Shown: positions 25,418 to 34,966, numbered from the stretch's first letter. The stretch: DNA of 64,000 nt from Paenibacillus sp. FSL R10-2782 (GCF_038592985.1 NZ_CP151951.1:2347001-2411000); one strand, 5' to 3'. Notes: generated from the letters alone by a model not told the origin. Program-made: numbers and translations.

Positions 25418-26407
25418 CTAAACGTGATCTGTCTTTTTAGGCATCATCCGAGGGAGGATTTTTTTATCATGTGTACTATAACTGTGCAGAATCATGCCGA
25501 GGATCACGATGAACATACCGATCCATGATAAAAGGGAAGGAATCTGCATAGATAAAAAGATCAGTTCTCCCATTAATGCGAAAAGCACTTCCAGAGATTG
25601 TGTCGCTTCAACCGTTGCTAACTTTTGCATATTTCCACGAACCTGATCTGTGGCTTTAAAAAACAGGACTGTGGCGATCACCCCTGAAAACACGGCCACC
25701 AAAGCAGATTGTATCGTTTGCTCCTGACTCGGCATTCCCACGCTAAAAACCCCATATAACGAAAGTAGTAGCCAAAACGGCAAACTGGCTAAAGTCATCC
25801 CGAGTACACGTTGATAGGCATCTAACCGTCCTGCACAAACTTCCATCATTTTACGATTACCTAGTGGATAGGCAAATGAAGCGAGTACGACAGGCAGGAT
25901 ACCGAATAAAAAATCTTGAGCAGAAATGGATTGCGACTGTTCGATTTGCATGAGAATAATGCCTAGTAAAATAACCAAAGACATCATAAGTCCATGAATG
26001 GGGATTTTCCCTCGTACTTTTAAAGGACCGTTCTCCGTTTGCACAATTTCAGAAAATAACGGGACAAGCAAAGAACCGGAAACAATGGTAATTTGCCACG
26101 TTCCAGCGATCAGCCAGCCTGGTGAATAAGCTGATGCGAAGCATAATGGAGCATAAAACAATCCAAACCCGACGAAGCTCCATAGAGCCCAGGTCCACGC
26201 TTGTTCTCTCATGACGTTCCAAAGAGGTTTAAGCTTGTGTTGGGTCAAGACGATGACGAATAAAATGGGGAGCATAAACAGATATCGCAAAGAAGCACTC
26301 CATACCCAGCTCCCCCCTGATAGCTCCATTGACCGATTGAGAACAAAAGTAAAAGCAAAAAAGAAAGCAGCCAATACGCCTAGCCAGATTGATTGCAAAA
26401 CATTCAC
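25418..26407 (-). CDS. Multidrug resistance efflux transporter family protein (EmrE/DMT type)
   Basis: The 329-residue integral membrane protein has about ten hydrophobic helices in two halves, as in drug/metabolite transporters. Recognisable segments are AAFFFAFTFVLNRSMELSGGSWVWSA at the N-terminus (residues 13 onward) and TVEATQSLEVLFALMGELIFL in the second half. The pattern matches the Pfam EmrE-like 'multidrug resistance efflux transporter' family; actual substrates are unknown. Monocistronic; the start region faces the Zur-controlled GTPase gene. Confidence 0.8.
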   Translation of the reverse strand: MNVLQSIWLGVLAAFFFAFTFVLNRSMELSGGSWVWSASLRYLFMLPILFVIVLTQHKLKPLWNVMREQAWTWALWSFVGFGLFYAPLCFASAYSPGWLIAGTWQITIVSGSLLVPLFSEIVQTENGPLKVRGKIPIHGLMMSLVILLGIILMQIEQSQSISAQDFLFGILPVVLASFAYPLGNRKMMEVCAGRLDAYQRVLGMTLASLPFWLLLSLYGVFSVGMPSQEQTIQSALVAVFSGVIATVLFFKATDQVRGNMQKLATVEATQSLEVLFALMGELIFLSMQIPSLLSWIGMFIVILGMILHSYSTHDKKILPRMMPKKTDHV

Positions 26408-26479
26408 CTTATTCTTTAAGTATCGTTATTATCATATATTAATAACTTTTTATGATTCATTTCAAGAGTTTCTCCGCAG

Positions 26480-26544
26480 TTGACAAGGCGAAAGGGATCA
26501 TGTATATTACTGAATGCCTGTATTAATAGTAATTATTACGATTT
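26480..26544 (+). promoter_or_regulatory. Promoter and Zur box of the COG0523 GTPase gene
   Basis: A near-consensus promoter TTGACA-17-TATATT (26480-26508) is followed at 26526-26544 by ATAGTAATTATTACGATTT. This matches the Bacillus Zur box core TCGTAATNATTACGA except for one half-site base pair (AGTAAT instead of CGTAAT). Placement just after the start site fits repression when zinc is sufficient. A second box of the same kind controls rpsN at 51712. Confidence 0.8.
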
Positions 26545-26592
26545 AAAAAAGTATAATGAAGATGAGTTTATATTAAAGGGAGCGTACCACCA

Positions 26593-27804
26593 ATGAATAA
26601 GAAAGTAATCCCGGTAACGGTGCTGAGTGGATATTTGGGGGCAGGGAAAACAACGATTTTGAATCATGTGTTAAGCAATCGAGATGGAATGAAAGTGGCC
26701 GTGATCGTCAATGACATGAGCGAAGTGAACATTGACGTCGAACTGGTAAAAAAAGAAGGTGGCTTGTCCAGAACAGAAGAGAAACTGGTTGAGCTGTCCA
26801 ACGGCTGTATTTGCTGCACATTGCGCGAAGACCTGTTACTGGAAGTCAAGAAGCTGGCCGAACAAGGCGAGTTTGATTATATTTTAATCGAATCCACAGG
26901 GATCAGTGAACCTGTGCCTATCGCTCAAACCTTTACGTACGCCGACGAAGGGACAGGCATTGATTTGACTTCCTTAGCAAAGCTTGATTGCATGGTGACG
27001 GTGGTCGATGCGAACCGTTTCTGGCATGATTTTGAATCGGGAGAAACACTGCTGGATCGCAGGCAGGCTACGGGAGAAGACGACACGCGTGATATTTCGG
27101 ACTTGCTGATTGATCAGATTGAAACCTGTGATGTACTGATTCTGAATAAATGCGATTTGGTTCAGCCTCCGCAGTTGGACAAACTTGAGGGCGTGCTGCG
27201 CAGATTGCAGCCTGAAGCCAGAATCATTCGCGCTTCCAAGGGACAGGTTGCTCCTTCGGACATTTTGAACACGGGATTGTTTAACTTTGATAAGGCCAGC
27301 CAATCCGCCGGATGGATTCGTGAGCTGGAGCTAGAGAGCCATACACCGGAAACGGACGAATATGGAATCAATTCCTTTGTATATCGCCGCAGAAGACCGT
27401 TTCATCCTGCCAGATTGGCTGAGTTTATGAGCTACTGGCCGGAGGAGGTCGTTCGCGCCAAAGGTTTGGCCTGGATTGCGACCCCTCAGGATTGGGCGGC
27501 CAGTATCAGCCAGGCAGGGTCCTCCATTCAGTTTGGTCCTGCTGGAAGTTGGCTTGCGGCGTTATCCGAGGAAGAACGTCAGGAGATCGTCGCGGCTGAT
27601 CCTGAGGTTCTAGATAATTGGGATGAGCAATGGGGCGATCGTATGAACGAAATCGTCATGATTGGTATCGGAATGAATCAACCGGAACTGGAAGAAGAGT
27701 TGGATGAATGTCTGCTGAATGATAGCGAAATGGACATGGACTGGTCAGGCTTTGAAAATCCATTGCCATGGCCAACACCGGATGAATCGTCGTCTATAGA
27801 TTAA
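26593..27804 (+). CDS. CobW/COG0523 GTP-binding zinc metallochaperone (YciC/ZagA-like)
   Basis: The 403-residue G3E GTPase has a Walker [10 protein letters not shown] (residues 13-21), the metal-binding CxCC motif as C72-C74-C75 in [11 protein letters not shown], the ESTGISEP switch and an NKCD specificity motif. The C-terminal CobW_C domain has [14 protein letters not shown]. Zinc-starvation members deliver zinc to essential enzymes at the expense of GTP. The Zur box in its promoter places it in that subgroup. The acidic C-terminus ([18 protein letters not shown]) could add metal ligands. Single gene. Confidence 0.92.
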   Translation: MNKKVIPVTVLSGYLGAGKTTILNHVLSNRDGMKVAVIVNDMSEVNIDVELVKKEGGLSRTEEKLVELSNGCICCTLREDLLLEVKKLAEQGEFDYILIESTGISEPVPIAQTFTYADEGTGIDLTSLAKLDCMVTVVDANRFWHDFESGETLLDRRQATGEDDTRDISDLLIDQIETCDVLILNKCDLVQPPQLDKLEGVLRRLQPEARIIRASKGQVAPSDILNTGLFNFDKASQSAGWIRELELESHTPETDEYGINSFVYRRRRPFHPARLAEFMSYWPEEVVRAKGLAWIATPQDWAASISQAGSSIQFGPAGSWLAALSEEERQEIVAADPEVLDNWDEQWGDRMNEIVMIGIGMNQPELEEELDECLLNDSEMDMDWSGFENPLPWPTPDESSSID

Positions 27805-27834
27805 AAGGTGAATCCAATTTACAGAAATAGGATG

Positions 27835-28692
27835 TCATATGGACTTAGTGATCCACTCAGCAATGAAGTTCATACACTTTTTGGCGGCTGGAGCCATGTT
27901 CTTCAAAGAAGTAGTAGCGATACCAATAGTGCGGGAATGTTTTCCCTCCAAAGGCCGAATACAAAGTTCATAAGGATTTTGAACTAAAATCATTTCCGGA
28001 AGAATACTTACGCCCAGTCCGTTTTGCACCATAGCCATAATGGCATGATCATCTTCTAATTCATATTTGATTTTCGGAGCAAGCTTGTGCTGGGAAAAAA
28101 TTCTCCGTACATCGGTGTCGCAGCCAGAAGCAGGCATAATGAAGGACTCATCAAGGAGTTGATCCACACGTATGGTTGTTTGCTCCCGAAGCATGTGATT
28201 AGATGGCAGTACGCACAGCATTCTTTCTTTTTTTAGCGGCAGTACTTCCAGTACATCTAAAGCAGGCAGATTAACGAAGCCAAAATCAGCTTCTCCGCTG
28301 GCTATCCAATGCTCAATCTCATGGTAGTTACCGTCGAGCAGTTTCAGTTCAATAAGTGGAAACTGCTCGTTAAATTTATGGATAATACCGGGCAACCACT
28401 GGATGGATACACTTGAGAATGTACCTATTTTGACAGTTCCGGTTTCCAGTCCTTTAATTAGAGCGACCTCTTGATAGAGCCTTTCGTCCATTTGCACGAT
28501 CTCTCTGAAATGTTTCATCAGACGTTCTCCATTGCTGGTCAATTTGATGCCTGAACGTCCTCTAATCAGAAGAGTCAAGCCCAATTCATGTTCCAAACCG
28601 GAAACAGCATGGCTAATGGCGGATTGTGTAAGATTAAGAAGTTCTCCTGCTTCTACTACGCTAAGAAAGACCTTATATTTAAACAAATTCAT
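27835..28692 (-). CDS. LysR-family transcriptional regulator
   Basis: The protein has 285 residues from ATG 28692, which follows AGGAGG; the longer open frame upstream lacks a ribosome site and crosses the promoter region. The N-terminal winged HTH reads AGELLNLTQSAISHAVSGLEHELG, and the effector domain occupies residues 90-285. It is divergent from an antibiotic-biosynthesis-monooxygenase-like gene 155 nt away, the usual layout of a LysR protein controlling its neighbour. The AT-rich gap contains overlapping ATGAATATAT-type inverted repeats. Confidence 0.9.
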   Translation of the reverse strand: MNLFKYKVFLSVVEAGELLNLTQSAISHAVSGLEHELGLTLLIRGRSGIKLTSNGERLMKHFREIVQMDERLYQEVALIKGLETGTVKIGTFSSVSIQWLPGIIHKFNEQFPLIELKLLDGNYHEIEHWIASGEADFGFVNLPALDVLEVLPLKKERMLCVLPSNHMLREQTTIRVDQLLDESFIMPASGCDTDVRRIFSQHKLAPKIKYELEDDHAIMAMVQNGLGVSILPEMILVQNPYELCIRPLEGKHSRTIGIATTSLKNMAPAAKKCMNFIAEWITKSI

Positions 28693-28847
28693 GTGTCCTC
28701 CTACATTGCATGAAATATATTCATATATAGTATCATATATATTCATTTTTTTTATCTTAGTATTGTGGTTATAATCGAACTTGAGGATTTTGCAAAATCC
28801 AGACTTAAGAAAAAAGCTGATAACCATTTCATTTCTGGGAGGTACCT

Positions 28848-29177
28848 ATGAATTCAATTGCAAAAACGCCACAGCCTCCTTATTATGCTGCTATCTTTAC
28901 TTCTGAACGTACTGAAGGAGATGGCGGATATGGAAAGATGGGAGACAAAATGGAGGAACTGGCTGCTAAACAGCCTGGTTTTCTGGGCATGGAAAGTGTT
29001 CGTGACCAAAACGGAGTAGGCATCACGGTTTCTTATTGGGAATCCTTAGACGCTATAAAAAATTGGAAACATAACGAAATGCACAAGGTAGCACAGGAGA
29101 AAGGGAAAGCCGAATGGTATAAAACATTTGGTTTAAGAGTGAGCAAGGTAGAACGAGATTATTTTTTTACAATATAA
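28848..29177 (+). CDS. Antibiotic biosynthesis monooxygenase (ABM) domain protein
   Basis: The 109-residue dimeric alpha/beta-barrel (ABM) protein is of the YqjZ type: YAAIFTSER at the start, KMEELAAKQPGFLGMESVRD, and ISYWESL-like ITVSYWESLDAIKNWKHNEMH. Relatives act as cofactor-free oxygenases, haem-degrading enzymes or quinone-modifying proteins; the substrate here is unknown. GGGAGG lies 6 nt before the ATG. Probably controlled by the divergent LysR gene. Confidence 0.85.
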   Translation: MNSIAKTPQPPYYAAIFTSERTEGDGGYGKMGDKMEELAAKQPGFLGMESVRDQNGVGITVSYWESLDAIKNWKHNEMHKVAQEKGKAEWYKTFGLRVSKVERDYFFTI

Positions 29178-29197
29178 AATAGATGAAATGATTAAAG

Positions 29198-29248
29198 CCA
29201 AAGGGAGCGCCTTTTCAGCCATTTATGGCCTTGAAGACGCTCCTTTGG
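29198..29248. terminator. Bidirectional hairpin between convergent genes
   Basis: CCAAAGGGAGCG pairs with CGCTCCTTTGG (one bulged G) around an inner GCC/GGC stem. It lies between the ABM gene and the convergent YetF gene. No long T-run, so called from stem and position. Confidence 0.65.
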
Positions 29249-29286
29249 GTTACCAGCTCGTATGCTTATGTCATGGACATGTATAC

Positions 29287-30156
29287 TCAGGGTTCAGTTG
29301 GATTTATCGGCTTCATTTCCTGAATCGCTTGCTTTAAGCTTTGTGAGCATTGCTCAAAAAGCTGCTTGCTTTGCTGCTCACTGGAGCCCGTTGCCAGCTT
29401 TTGTAATTCAGTCGTGCATTGTTCCAACAGCGTCAGCACGGCTTGATTAGAGTCCTGTACCTTGGACATCTGTACATTATCGCTGTAAGGATCAATGAAT
29501 AGCTCCCCTTGCGGGTCCACCTGCGCGAAAAATACGTCCTTGACCGTCAGGCTCTTTTCCTTCAGCTTGGCATCGAGCCATTGGTGAGTAATTCCCATGT
29601 ATGCCATTTGCTGCTCCATGAGTTGTCCATCCATAATAATGGCTGTTGGTTCCTTCTCCGGTAGTTGCCGCATATTCAGATCCTTAGGCGTTAAGGGCTG
29701 TTTTTCTTTGGTTAATAGCACATTGACTTCACCACTGGTCTCCATAATGGCAAATTCCACGTCAGACACCTTGAATACATTCTTGCTCCGCAACTGCTCC
29801 ATGAGTTCATCCAGCGTAAGTCGTTCCTTTCGCAGATTATCCTCTAAAATTTTGCCGTCTTTGATCAGGGTTCTGGTTTTTCCATCGGCAAAATCCCTGA
29901 CCTTCTTGCTTTTAATTTGCAATATTTCAATGACAAATGTTGTTAGGACCCATACTGCCAAAGCTATAAAGCCCAAGTACCAAGTTGATTCTCGCTCCAT
30001 AGGAATGGTAGCGGCCAGGTTACCCATCGTTATTCCGGTGATATATTCGAACAAGGAGAGCTGGGAAACCTGACGTTTTCCAAGTATTTTGGTAATTAAA
30101 AATAATACAGCGACAGCCATTAATGTGCGTAAAGCAACCTCGGCCCAATCCTGCAT
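29287..30156 (-). CDS. YetF-family (DUF421) membrane protein
   Basis: The 289-residue protein has three N-terminal membrane helices (LMAVAVLFLITKILGKR, LFEYITGITMGNLAATI, YLGFIALAVWVLTTFVIEIL), then a cytosolic region with the DUF421 motifs LIKDGKILEDNLRKERLTLDE and FAIMETSGEVNVL. In spore-formers such proteins associate with spores or germination; YetF of B. subtilis is spore-linked. The long C-terminal extension includes a Gln/Ser-rich helix. Monocistronic. Confidence 0.88.
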   Translation of the reverse strand: MQDWAEVALRTLMAVAVLFLITKILGKRQVSQLSLFEYITGITMGNLAATIPMERESTWYLGFIALAVWVLTTFVIEILQIKSKKVRDFADGKTRTLIKDGKILEDNLRKERLTLDELMEQLRSKNVFKVSDVEFAIMETSGEVNVLLTKEKQPLTPKDLNMRQLPEKEPTAIIMDGQLMEQQMAYMGITHQWLDAKLKEKSLTVKDVFFAQVDPQGELFIDPYSDNVQMSKVQDSNQAVLTLLEQCTTELQKLATGSSEQQSKQLFEQCSQSLKQAIQEMKPINPTEP

Positions 30157-30493
30157 ATATTCAACCTCATTTCATTTCATTCTGCTGCAAATGCGCTGAT
30201 ATTCCAAGCATGTCCGCACCAAGGTTCGTTTAAACTCCAATCCCTCTTATTTTAATTAACTCATCTGCCTTTAAACGATTTAAATAAGCATATTGCAACA
30301 ATCCCAAGAGCAATTTCAAATCAGCAATCTTGCCAGTATACAAAGAAACTACCGCATTAAAATTTTCTATCGTTGCATTATCAATGTCTATTACACAGGC
30401 GATTGACGGAAAAGCGCAGGCAGGATACATTATAGCTATAATTCTTATTTAGTTCATCGGGATTATAAACATTAATTTCACGGAGGTATGTAT
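30157..30493. promoter_or_regulatory. Gene-poor region with promoter of the glutaredoxin gene
   Basis: Promoter TTGACG-17-TACATT lies at 30403-30431 and would start RNA about 55 nt before the glutaredoxin ATG; an overlapping TATAAT occurs at 30437. A 66-codon minus-strand frame (30230-30430) has no ribosome site and begins inside this promoter, so I do not call it. Nothing else is recognisable. Confidence 0.5.
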
Positions 30494-30763
30494 ATGTCAT
30501 CCAAACCTAAAGTTATATTGTGGAGTAAAACAGGTTGTCACTTTTGTGGAGAGATCAAATCGTATCTGGAATCCCAAAATCAGCCTTATGAAAATATTCA
30601 GGTGGACGGAAATGATGCCCTGCGTGACGTACTGGAGACTAAATATGGTGTTCGTTTTGTCCCTGTTGTTGAGGTAGGTGGGGATAACAAATATGAGGCA
30701 CTACTCAACCCGGATCTGGAAGAGCTGGGTAAAGTGCTGGAAAGTTACAATCAGGCGGTATAA
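30494..30763 (+). CDS. Glutaredoxin-like protein (YtnI/CmoI type)
   Basis: The 89-residue thioredoxin-fold protein has the redox pair C15/C18 in SKTGCHFCGE and a cis-proline region RFVPVVEVGG. I prefer ATG 30494, 7 nt after GGAGG; ATG 30488 is too close to it. In B. subtilis the glutaredoxin-like YtnI (CmoI) is encoded in the ytm operon beside monooxygenases that salvage S-alkyl-cysteines. The gene here stands just ahead of such a monooxygenase, which supports the same role. Confidence 0.85.
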   Translation: MSSKPKVILWSKTGCHFCGEIKSYLESQNQPYENIQVDGNDALRDVLETKYGVRFVPVVEVGGDNKYEALLNPDLEELGKVLESYNQAV

Positions 30764-30820
30764 GGGGAGAAGGCTGCGCTGCTTATCCAACATAGGCAGT
30801 GTAGACTGCGCTGCAAAAGA

Positions 30821-30881
30821 GTAAACTTCCTAAAAGAATCCAGGCATAGCTGCTTGCATAAGTGTAACTTCCTAAAAAGAT
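30821..30881 (+). repeat. Short direct repeat upstream of the monooxygenase gene
   Basis: GTAAACTTCCTAAAAGA (30821-30837) recurs as GTAACTTCCTAAAAAGA (30864-30880), about 42 bp apart, in a gap rich in CTGC/GCAG. Function unknown; could be a regulator site or a decayed small repeat. Confidence 0.45.
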
Positions 30882-30958
30882 TTAGCAGCTAAGCTGCCTT
30901 GAAAACAAATGATTTGCCGGTGGGTAACAATTATTTTCAAGAGAGGTGTGAACATTTC

Positions 30959-32299
30959 ATGGCTAAAGATAGACAAATCAAATTTGGTGCCATTATTCAC
31001 GGTGTTGGAGGAAGCATGACGACTTGGCGTCACCCTGAAGTGCCTGTGGACGCGAGTGTTAATTTTGAATTTTATAAAACACAGGCGCAGAAGGCGGAGG
31101 AAGGCAAGTTTGACCTTGTTTTTATCGCAGACGGTTTGTTCATTAACGAGAAATCCATTCCCCACTTTCTCAACCGTTTTGAGCCGATTACGATTTTATC
31201 CGCTTTGGCCGGGGTAACGAAGCATATCGGGCTGGTTGGCACGCTGTCGACTTCCTACAGCGAACCGTTTACAGTAGCACGTCAGTTTTCTTCCATTGAC
31301 CATATCAGTGGAGGACGTGCAGGCTGGAATGTGGTGACTTCCCCGCTGGAAGGCTCCGCCCTTAACTTTAACAAAGGTGAGCATCCTTCACATCCAGAGC
31401 GCTACAAAATTGCGGAGGAATATTTGCAGGTAACCAAAGGACTGTGGGATTCGTGGGAAGAGGATGCGTTCGTTCGTGATAAGGAATCCGGCGTGTTCTT
31501 TGACCCTGAAAAGCTGCATACCCTGAACCATAAAGGCGAGTTTTTCTCTGTACAGGGTCCGTTGAACATTGGACGATCCAAGCAGGGACAGCCGGTTATT
31601 TTCCAGGCAGGTTCCTCGGAGGATGGCAAAAATCTGGCTGCCAAGGAAGCGGATGCTGTATTTACGGGACATGAAACGCTGGAGGAAGCGCAGCAGTTTT
31701 ACCGTGATGTGAAGGAACGAGCGGTACGTTATGGCAGATCCGAAGAGGATATTGTCATCTTACCGGGCATTTCACCGATTATTGGCAGCACGACGGAAGA
31801 AGCAGAGCGTAAGTATGAGGAGATTACCAATCTGGTTACGATTGAGGCTGCTTTAAAATATTTGGGCCGTTACTTCGATCATCATGATTTCTCACAATAT
31901 CCGCTGGATGAGCCATTCCCAGAGCTAGATGGTATCGGCAGCAATTCCTTCCGCAGCGGCACAGATAAAATCAAACGGACAGCCAAAGAGCAAAATCTGA
32001 CACTACGCGAGGTGGCATTGCGTTCGGCAACACCTAGAACCGCGTTTATCGGTACAGCTGAGCAGGTGGCGGATCGGGTGCAGGAATGGTTTGAAAGAAG
32101 AGGAGCGGACGGGTTCATTATCGGTTCTGATGTACCGTCGGGTCTGCATGATTTCGTAAACCTGGTGGTGCCTATTTTGCAGGAGCGCGGCATTTACCGT
32201 CAGGATTATGAATTTAGCACATTGCGTGAAAACCTGGGTGTACCGATTCCTGAGAACCGCTACACAGCTGCTAAATCTAAAGTGAAGATAGACGCATAA
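30959..32299 (+). CDS. Flavin-dependent monooxygenase, NtaA/SnaA/DszA family (CmoJ/YtnJ-like)
   Basis: The protein has 446 residues from ATG 30959 (AGAGAGG upstream); the 20-codon open extension has no ribosome site. It is a luciferase-like FMNH2-dependent monooxygenase: [18 protein letters not shown] at the start, [15 protein letters not shown] (flavin/substrate loop, about residues 112-126) and [23 protein letters not shown]. This is the pattern of B. subtilis CmoJ (YtnJ), which oxidatively cleaves N-acetyl-S-alkylcysteines to release sulfur. It is followed 17 nt later by its presumed FMN reductase. Confidence 0.9.
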   Translation: MAKDRQIKFGAIIHGVGGSMTTWRHPEVPVDASVNFEFYKTQAQKAEEGKFDLVFIADGLFINEKSIPHFLNRFEPITILSALAGVTKHIGLVGTLSTSYSEPFTVARQFSSIDHISGGRAGWNVVTSPLEGSALNFNKGEHPSHPERYKIAEEYLQVTKGLWDSWEEDAFVRDKESGVFFDPEKLHTLNHKGEFFSVQGPLNIGRSKQGQPVIFQAGSSEDGKNLAAKEADAVFTGHETLEEAQQFYRDVKERAVRYGRSEEDIVILPGISPIIGSTTEEAERKYEEITNLVTIEAALKYLGRYFDHHDFSQYPLDEPFPELDGIGSNSFRSGTDKIKRTAKEQNLTLREVALRSATPRTAFIGTAEQVADRVQEWFERRGADGFIIGSDVPSGLHDFVNLVVPILQERGIYRQDYEFSTLRENLGVPIPENRYTAAKSKVKIDA

Positions 32300-32316
32300 C
32301 AGAAGGAGGGAAAAGC

Positions 32317-32847
32317 ATGTCCAAGGTTGTCATCCTGTCAGGCAGTCCGTCGACACAATCCCGTCTATACGGCTTGATTAACTATACGACCGAGCAATTG
32401 CAGCAGGCTGGAGCGGAGGTCACATTGCTGAATGTGGTCGACTTGCCAGCCGAGGATCTGGTGAGGGCTAACTTTAACAGTCCCGATATTACAGCAGCAC
32501 TTGCGTTGATTGCAGCAGCAGACGCCGTTATCGTGGCTTCTCCCGTGTACAAAGCTGCCTATTCCGGCTTGTTAAAGATATTTTTGGATTTGGTGCCGCA
32601 GGAGGGGCTGCGAGGTAAGCCCGTACTTCCTTTATTTATCGGAGGCACGCTGGCTCACCTGCTGGTCATTGGTTACGCTTTGAAGCCAGTGGTTAACGCG
32701 TTGGGAGGAAGACATATTCTCGGCGGTGTGTATGCGGTAGATCAGTGGATTGAACGGTTGCCGGATGGAGCATATGGGCTGTCGGAGGAACTGGTTTCAC
32801 GGCTGGATCGCTCTGTAAAAGAGCTGACGGAGCTATTGAAGTCATAA
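32317..32847 (+). CDS. NADPH-dependent FMN reductase, SsuE-like
   Basis: The 176-residue flavodoxin-fold reductase has the phosphate loop LSGSPSTQSRLYG (residues 6-18), then ASPVYKAAYSGLLKIFLDLV, the SsuE/MsuE signature. It supplies FMNH2 to luciferase-like monooxygenases. AGAAGGAGG precedes the ATG. B. subtilis ytm lacks this gene and instead has ribR for flavin supply, so the pairing is a variation on the same pathway. Confidence 0.9.
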   Translation: MSKVVILSGSPSTQSRLYGLINYTTEQLQQAGAEVTLLNVVDLPAEDLVRANFNSPDITAALALIAAADAVIVASPVYKAAYSGLLKIFLDLVPQEGLRGKPVLPLFIGGTLAHLLVIGYALKPVVNALGGRHILGGVYAVDQWIERLPDGAYGLSEELVSRLDRSVKELTELLKS

Positions 32848-32865
32848 ATATTTTCAATTTTTACA

Positions 32866-32894
32866 TTGACAGGGCGTTCAGTGAGTTTTATGAT
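32866..32894 (+). promoter_or_regulatory. Sigma-A promoter of the LysR gene
   Basis: TTGACA, a 17-nt spacer and TATGAT, about 60 nt upstream of the lysR ATG. It suggests that the regulator is transcribed independently of the preceding genes. Confidence 0.75.
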
Positions 32895-32955
32895 ACAAAA
32901 AACCAAGTTAGCGCATTGGATAAAATGTATTTTAAACTCACTGGGGGACTTGTGT

Positions 32956-33843
32956 ATGAATATCGAGAATATGGAAGCCTTTGTATACGTGAATCATTAT
33001 GGCAGTTTTAACAAGGCGGCAGAAGCGTTGTTCTTGTCACAGCCCTCTGTCACAGCACGGATCCAGACGCTGGAGCGCGAGCTGGAATGTAAGCTGTTCG
33101 ACCGCCAAAGCAAGCAAACCATTTTGACGGAGGATGGACGAAAGTTTCTTCCTTATGCCGAGCAAATGCTTCAAGTGCTGCAAAAAGGGAAGCAAAAGCT
33201 TCAACAGCGCAAAAAAACTCCTCAGCAAATTCGAATCGGCTGCACGATATCGGTGTCGAACTATATCATTCCTGAGATATTAAAGCAGCTCCGCGCTCGT
33301 TATCCGGAGATTAACTACAAAATTGTGACGGCTACGACGGATCAACTGGTACATAAGCTGTTGAACCGTGAGGTAGACATTAGTTTTGTCCGTAAAGTGA
33401 TGCATCCGGCCATTCGTACGCTTGCTTTTTATGAAGATCCCATTTCCCTATATGTATACGACGGTCATCCGTTTATGAAGACTGGAAAGGCCAGCATACA
33501 GGATATTCAGCATGAAACGCTGGTGTTTTTTGAATGCGGATCATTGGACTGGATGAGGATTCATCGGTCTTTTGAATCACTGGAGCAACCGCCGAATATT
33601 GCCTTTCAGGTAGATAATGTGGTTACAGCCAAGAAGCTGGTGCTGGAAGCAGCGGGGATTGCCTTTTTGCCGGACGTTTGTGTGAACCGTGAGGTGAAGG
33701 ATAAAAAACTGTTCCGTATTCATGTACCAGAGGTAGCCGGGATGTCCATGCAGATTAGCATTGTGGCGACCAAGGAAGATTGTGCGGTGAACTCGGATTT
33801 TGCAGATGCACTGACAGAAGGATTTCGGGGCGCTATTTTGTAA
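32956..33843 (+). CDS. LysR-family regulator of the sulfur-salvage locus (YtlI-like role)
   Basis: It has 295 residues from ATG 32956 (GGGGGA 7 nt upstream). The HTH reads YGSFNKAAEALFLSQPSVTARIQTLERE, and the effector-binding domain follows from about residue 90 (IRIGCTISVSNYIIPEIL). In B. subtilis the LysR protein YtlI activates the ytm operon. Position between the monooxygenase unit and the transporter operon, and the T-N11-A palindrome before the latter, argue for the same job. Alternatives are CysL- or CcpC-like regulators. Confidence 0.88.
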   Translation: MNIENMEAFVYVNHYGSFNKAAEALFLSQPSVTARIQTLERELECKLFDRQSKQTILTEDGRKFLPYAEQMLQVLQKGKQKLQQRKKTPQQIRIGCTISVSNYIIPEILKQLRARYPEINYKIVTATTDQLVHKLLNREVDISFVRKVMHPAIRTLAFYEDPISLYVYDGHPFMKTGKASIQDIQHETLVFFECGSLDWMRIHRSFESLEQPPNIAFQVDNVVTAKKLVLEAAGIAFLPDVCVNREVKDKKLFRIHVPEVAGMSMQISIVATKEDCAVNSDFADALTEGFRGAIL

Positions 33844-34105
33844 ACCGTTTTTTTGCAAATGTGAGGAGTTTGCAAAATCCTGATTGTATGTAATGGATGA
33901 AATGTTCTTTTCAAATATGCTTTTGATTTTTCAATGGTGTTATAGAAATGTTCTATTGCCTGGTGGATTGACGTAAATGAGAGCAGGTGTTAAATTAGTC
34001 ACATCCTAAAACCGATTAAACTCATAGGAATTATTAATTTATTAATGTGGCAGCTACCATGTATGTCGCAAACTGCTGATATACAAAGAGACGAGGGGGA
34101 TTCAT
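33844..34105 (+). promoter_or_regulatory. Control region of the transporter/salvage operon
   Basis: A LysR-type T-N11-A palindrome ATAGAAATGTTCTAT lies at 33943-33957; its half AAATGTTCT also occurs at 33901-33909. A promoter TTGACG-17-TAAATT follows at 33968-33996, so the palindrome is centred near -53, right for an activator. The leader (about 34003-34105) contains ATAGGAATTATTAAT, faintly like a CymR cysteine-repressor half site. An inverted TTGCAAA/TTTGCAA pair just after lysR may end that gene. Confidence 0.6.
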
Positions 34106-34966
34106 ATGAAAAAGTGGTTTGCAATGTTATCCGTTATGGCGATTATTCTGGTGTTGGCAGGCTGCGGCTCCTCTGATAATGCGTCTAACGCGTCTGGCGC
34201 GTCCGGTTCCAACGGAGACGTGAAAAAAATTATTGTAGGTACAGGCACTCAATTTAAAAATGTATGCTTTATTGATGAAAACGGAAATTTAACAGGCTTT
34301 GATGTTGAGCTGATTAAGGAGTTGGACAAACGCCTGCCTCAATACGAATTTGAATTCAAAACGATGGACTTCGGCAATCTGTTGCTGAGTCTGGATGCCG
34401 GTAAAATCGATCTGGTATCGCATCAAATGGAAAAAAACCCGGAGCGTGAAGTGAAGTATCTGTTCAACAAAAATCCGTACAGCATTTTCCTGAACAGAGT
34501 CGCAGTAGCAAAGGATAACAATACCATTCACTCGATTGATGATCTGAAAGGCAAAAAGGTACTCACCAGCCCGACGAGTAATGCGGCGTATGTGTTGAAG
34601 GAATACAACAAGACGCATGGAGATGCCCTGAACATTGTCTATACAAGTGGTGCTGCCAATGATACGGTGCAACAGATTACGAGCGGCCGTATAGACGCTA
34701 CCATTACGACAGACTTTGCGAACCGCTTTAACACCGATGAAAAAGGAGAAGTAGCTCTGAAAACCGTCGGTGATCCTTTGACTCAATCGGATGTATTGTA
34801 TGTACTGAACAAAAATGAGCAAGGATTGGCAGATGATCTGGATAAAGCTATTCAGGAAGTGAAGGACGACGGTACATTGTCGAAGCTGAGCATTAAATGG
34901 CTTGGAGAAGATTTCACGAAGTCTCTGGAAGATGTGAAAAAAGAAGGAACAAGCAGCAAGAAATAG
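34106..34966 (+). CDS. Amino-acid ABC transporter substrate-binding lipoprotein (TcyJ/TcyK-like)
   Basis: The 286-residue family-3 binding protein has a lipoprotein signal with lipobox LAGC (C20) and a Ser/Asn-rich linker, then the SBP core GNLTGFDVELIKELDKRLPQ and FGNLLLSLDAGKIDLV. In the homologous B. subtilis system TcyJ and TcyK bind cystine and sulfur-containing amino-acid derivatives; only one such gene is present here. AGACGAGGGGG precedes the ATG. It heads the operon with permeases, ATPase, monooxygenase and deacylase. Confidence 0.88.
   Translation: MKKWFAMLSVMAIILVLAGCGSSDNASNASGASGSNGDVKKIIVGTGTQFKNVCFIDENGNLTGFDVELIKELDKRLPQYEFEFKTMDFGNLLLSLDAGKIDLVSHQMEKNPEREVKYLFNKNPYSIFLNRVAVAKDNNTIHSIDDLKGKKVLTSPTSNAAYVLKEYNKTHGDALNIVYTSGAANDTVQQITSGRIDATITTDFANRFNTDEKGEVALKTVGDPLTQSDVLYVLNKNEQGLADDLDKAIQEVKDDGTLSKLSIKWLGEDFTKSLEDVKKEGTSSKK

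Noticed and set aside
30230..30430. 66-codon minus-strand ORF
   Set aside because: No ribosome site, and its start lies inside the promoter of the glutaredoxin gene. No family recognised.
30764..30958. Possible S-box (SAM) riboswitch before the monooxygenase gene
   Set aside because: The conserved S-box core motifs are absent; only short direct repeats are seen.
34010..34040. Possible CymR (cysteine) repressor box in the leader of the salvage operon
   Set aside because: Only the GGAATT part fits and spacing is off by one; not good enough to call.
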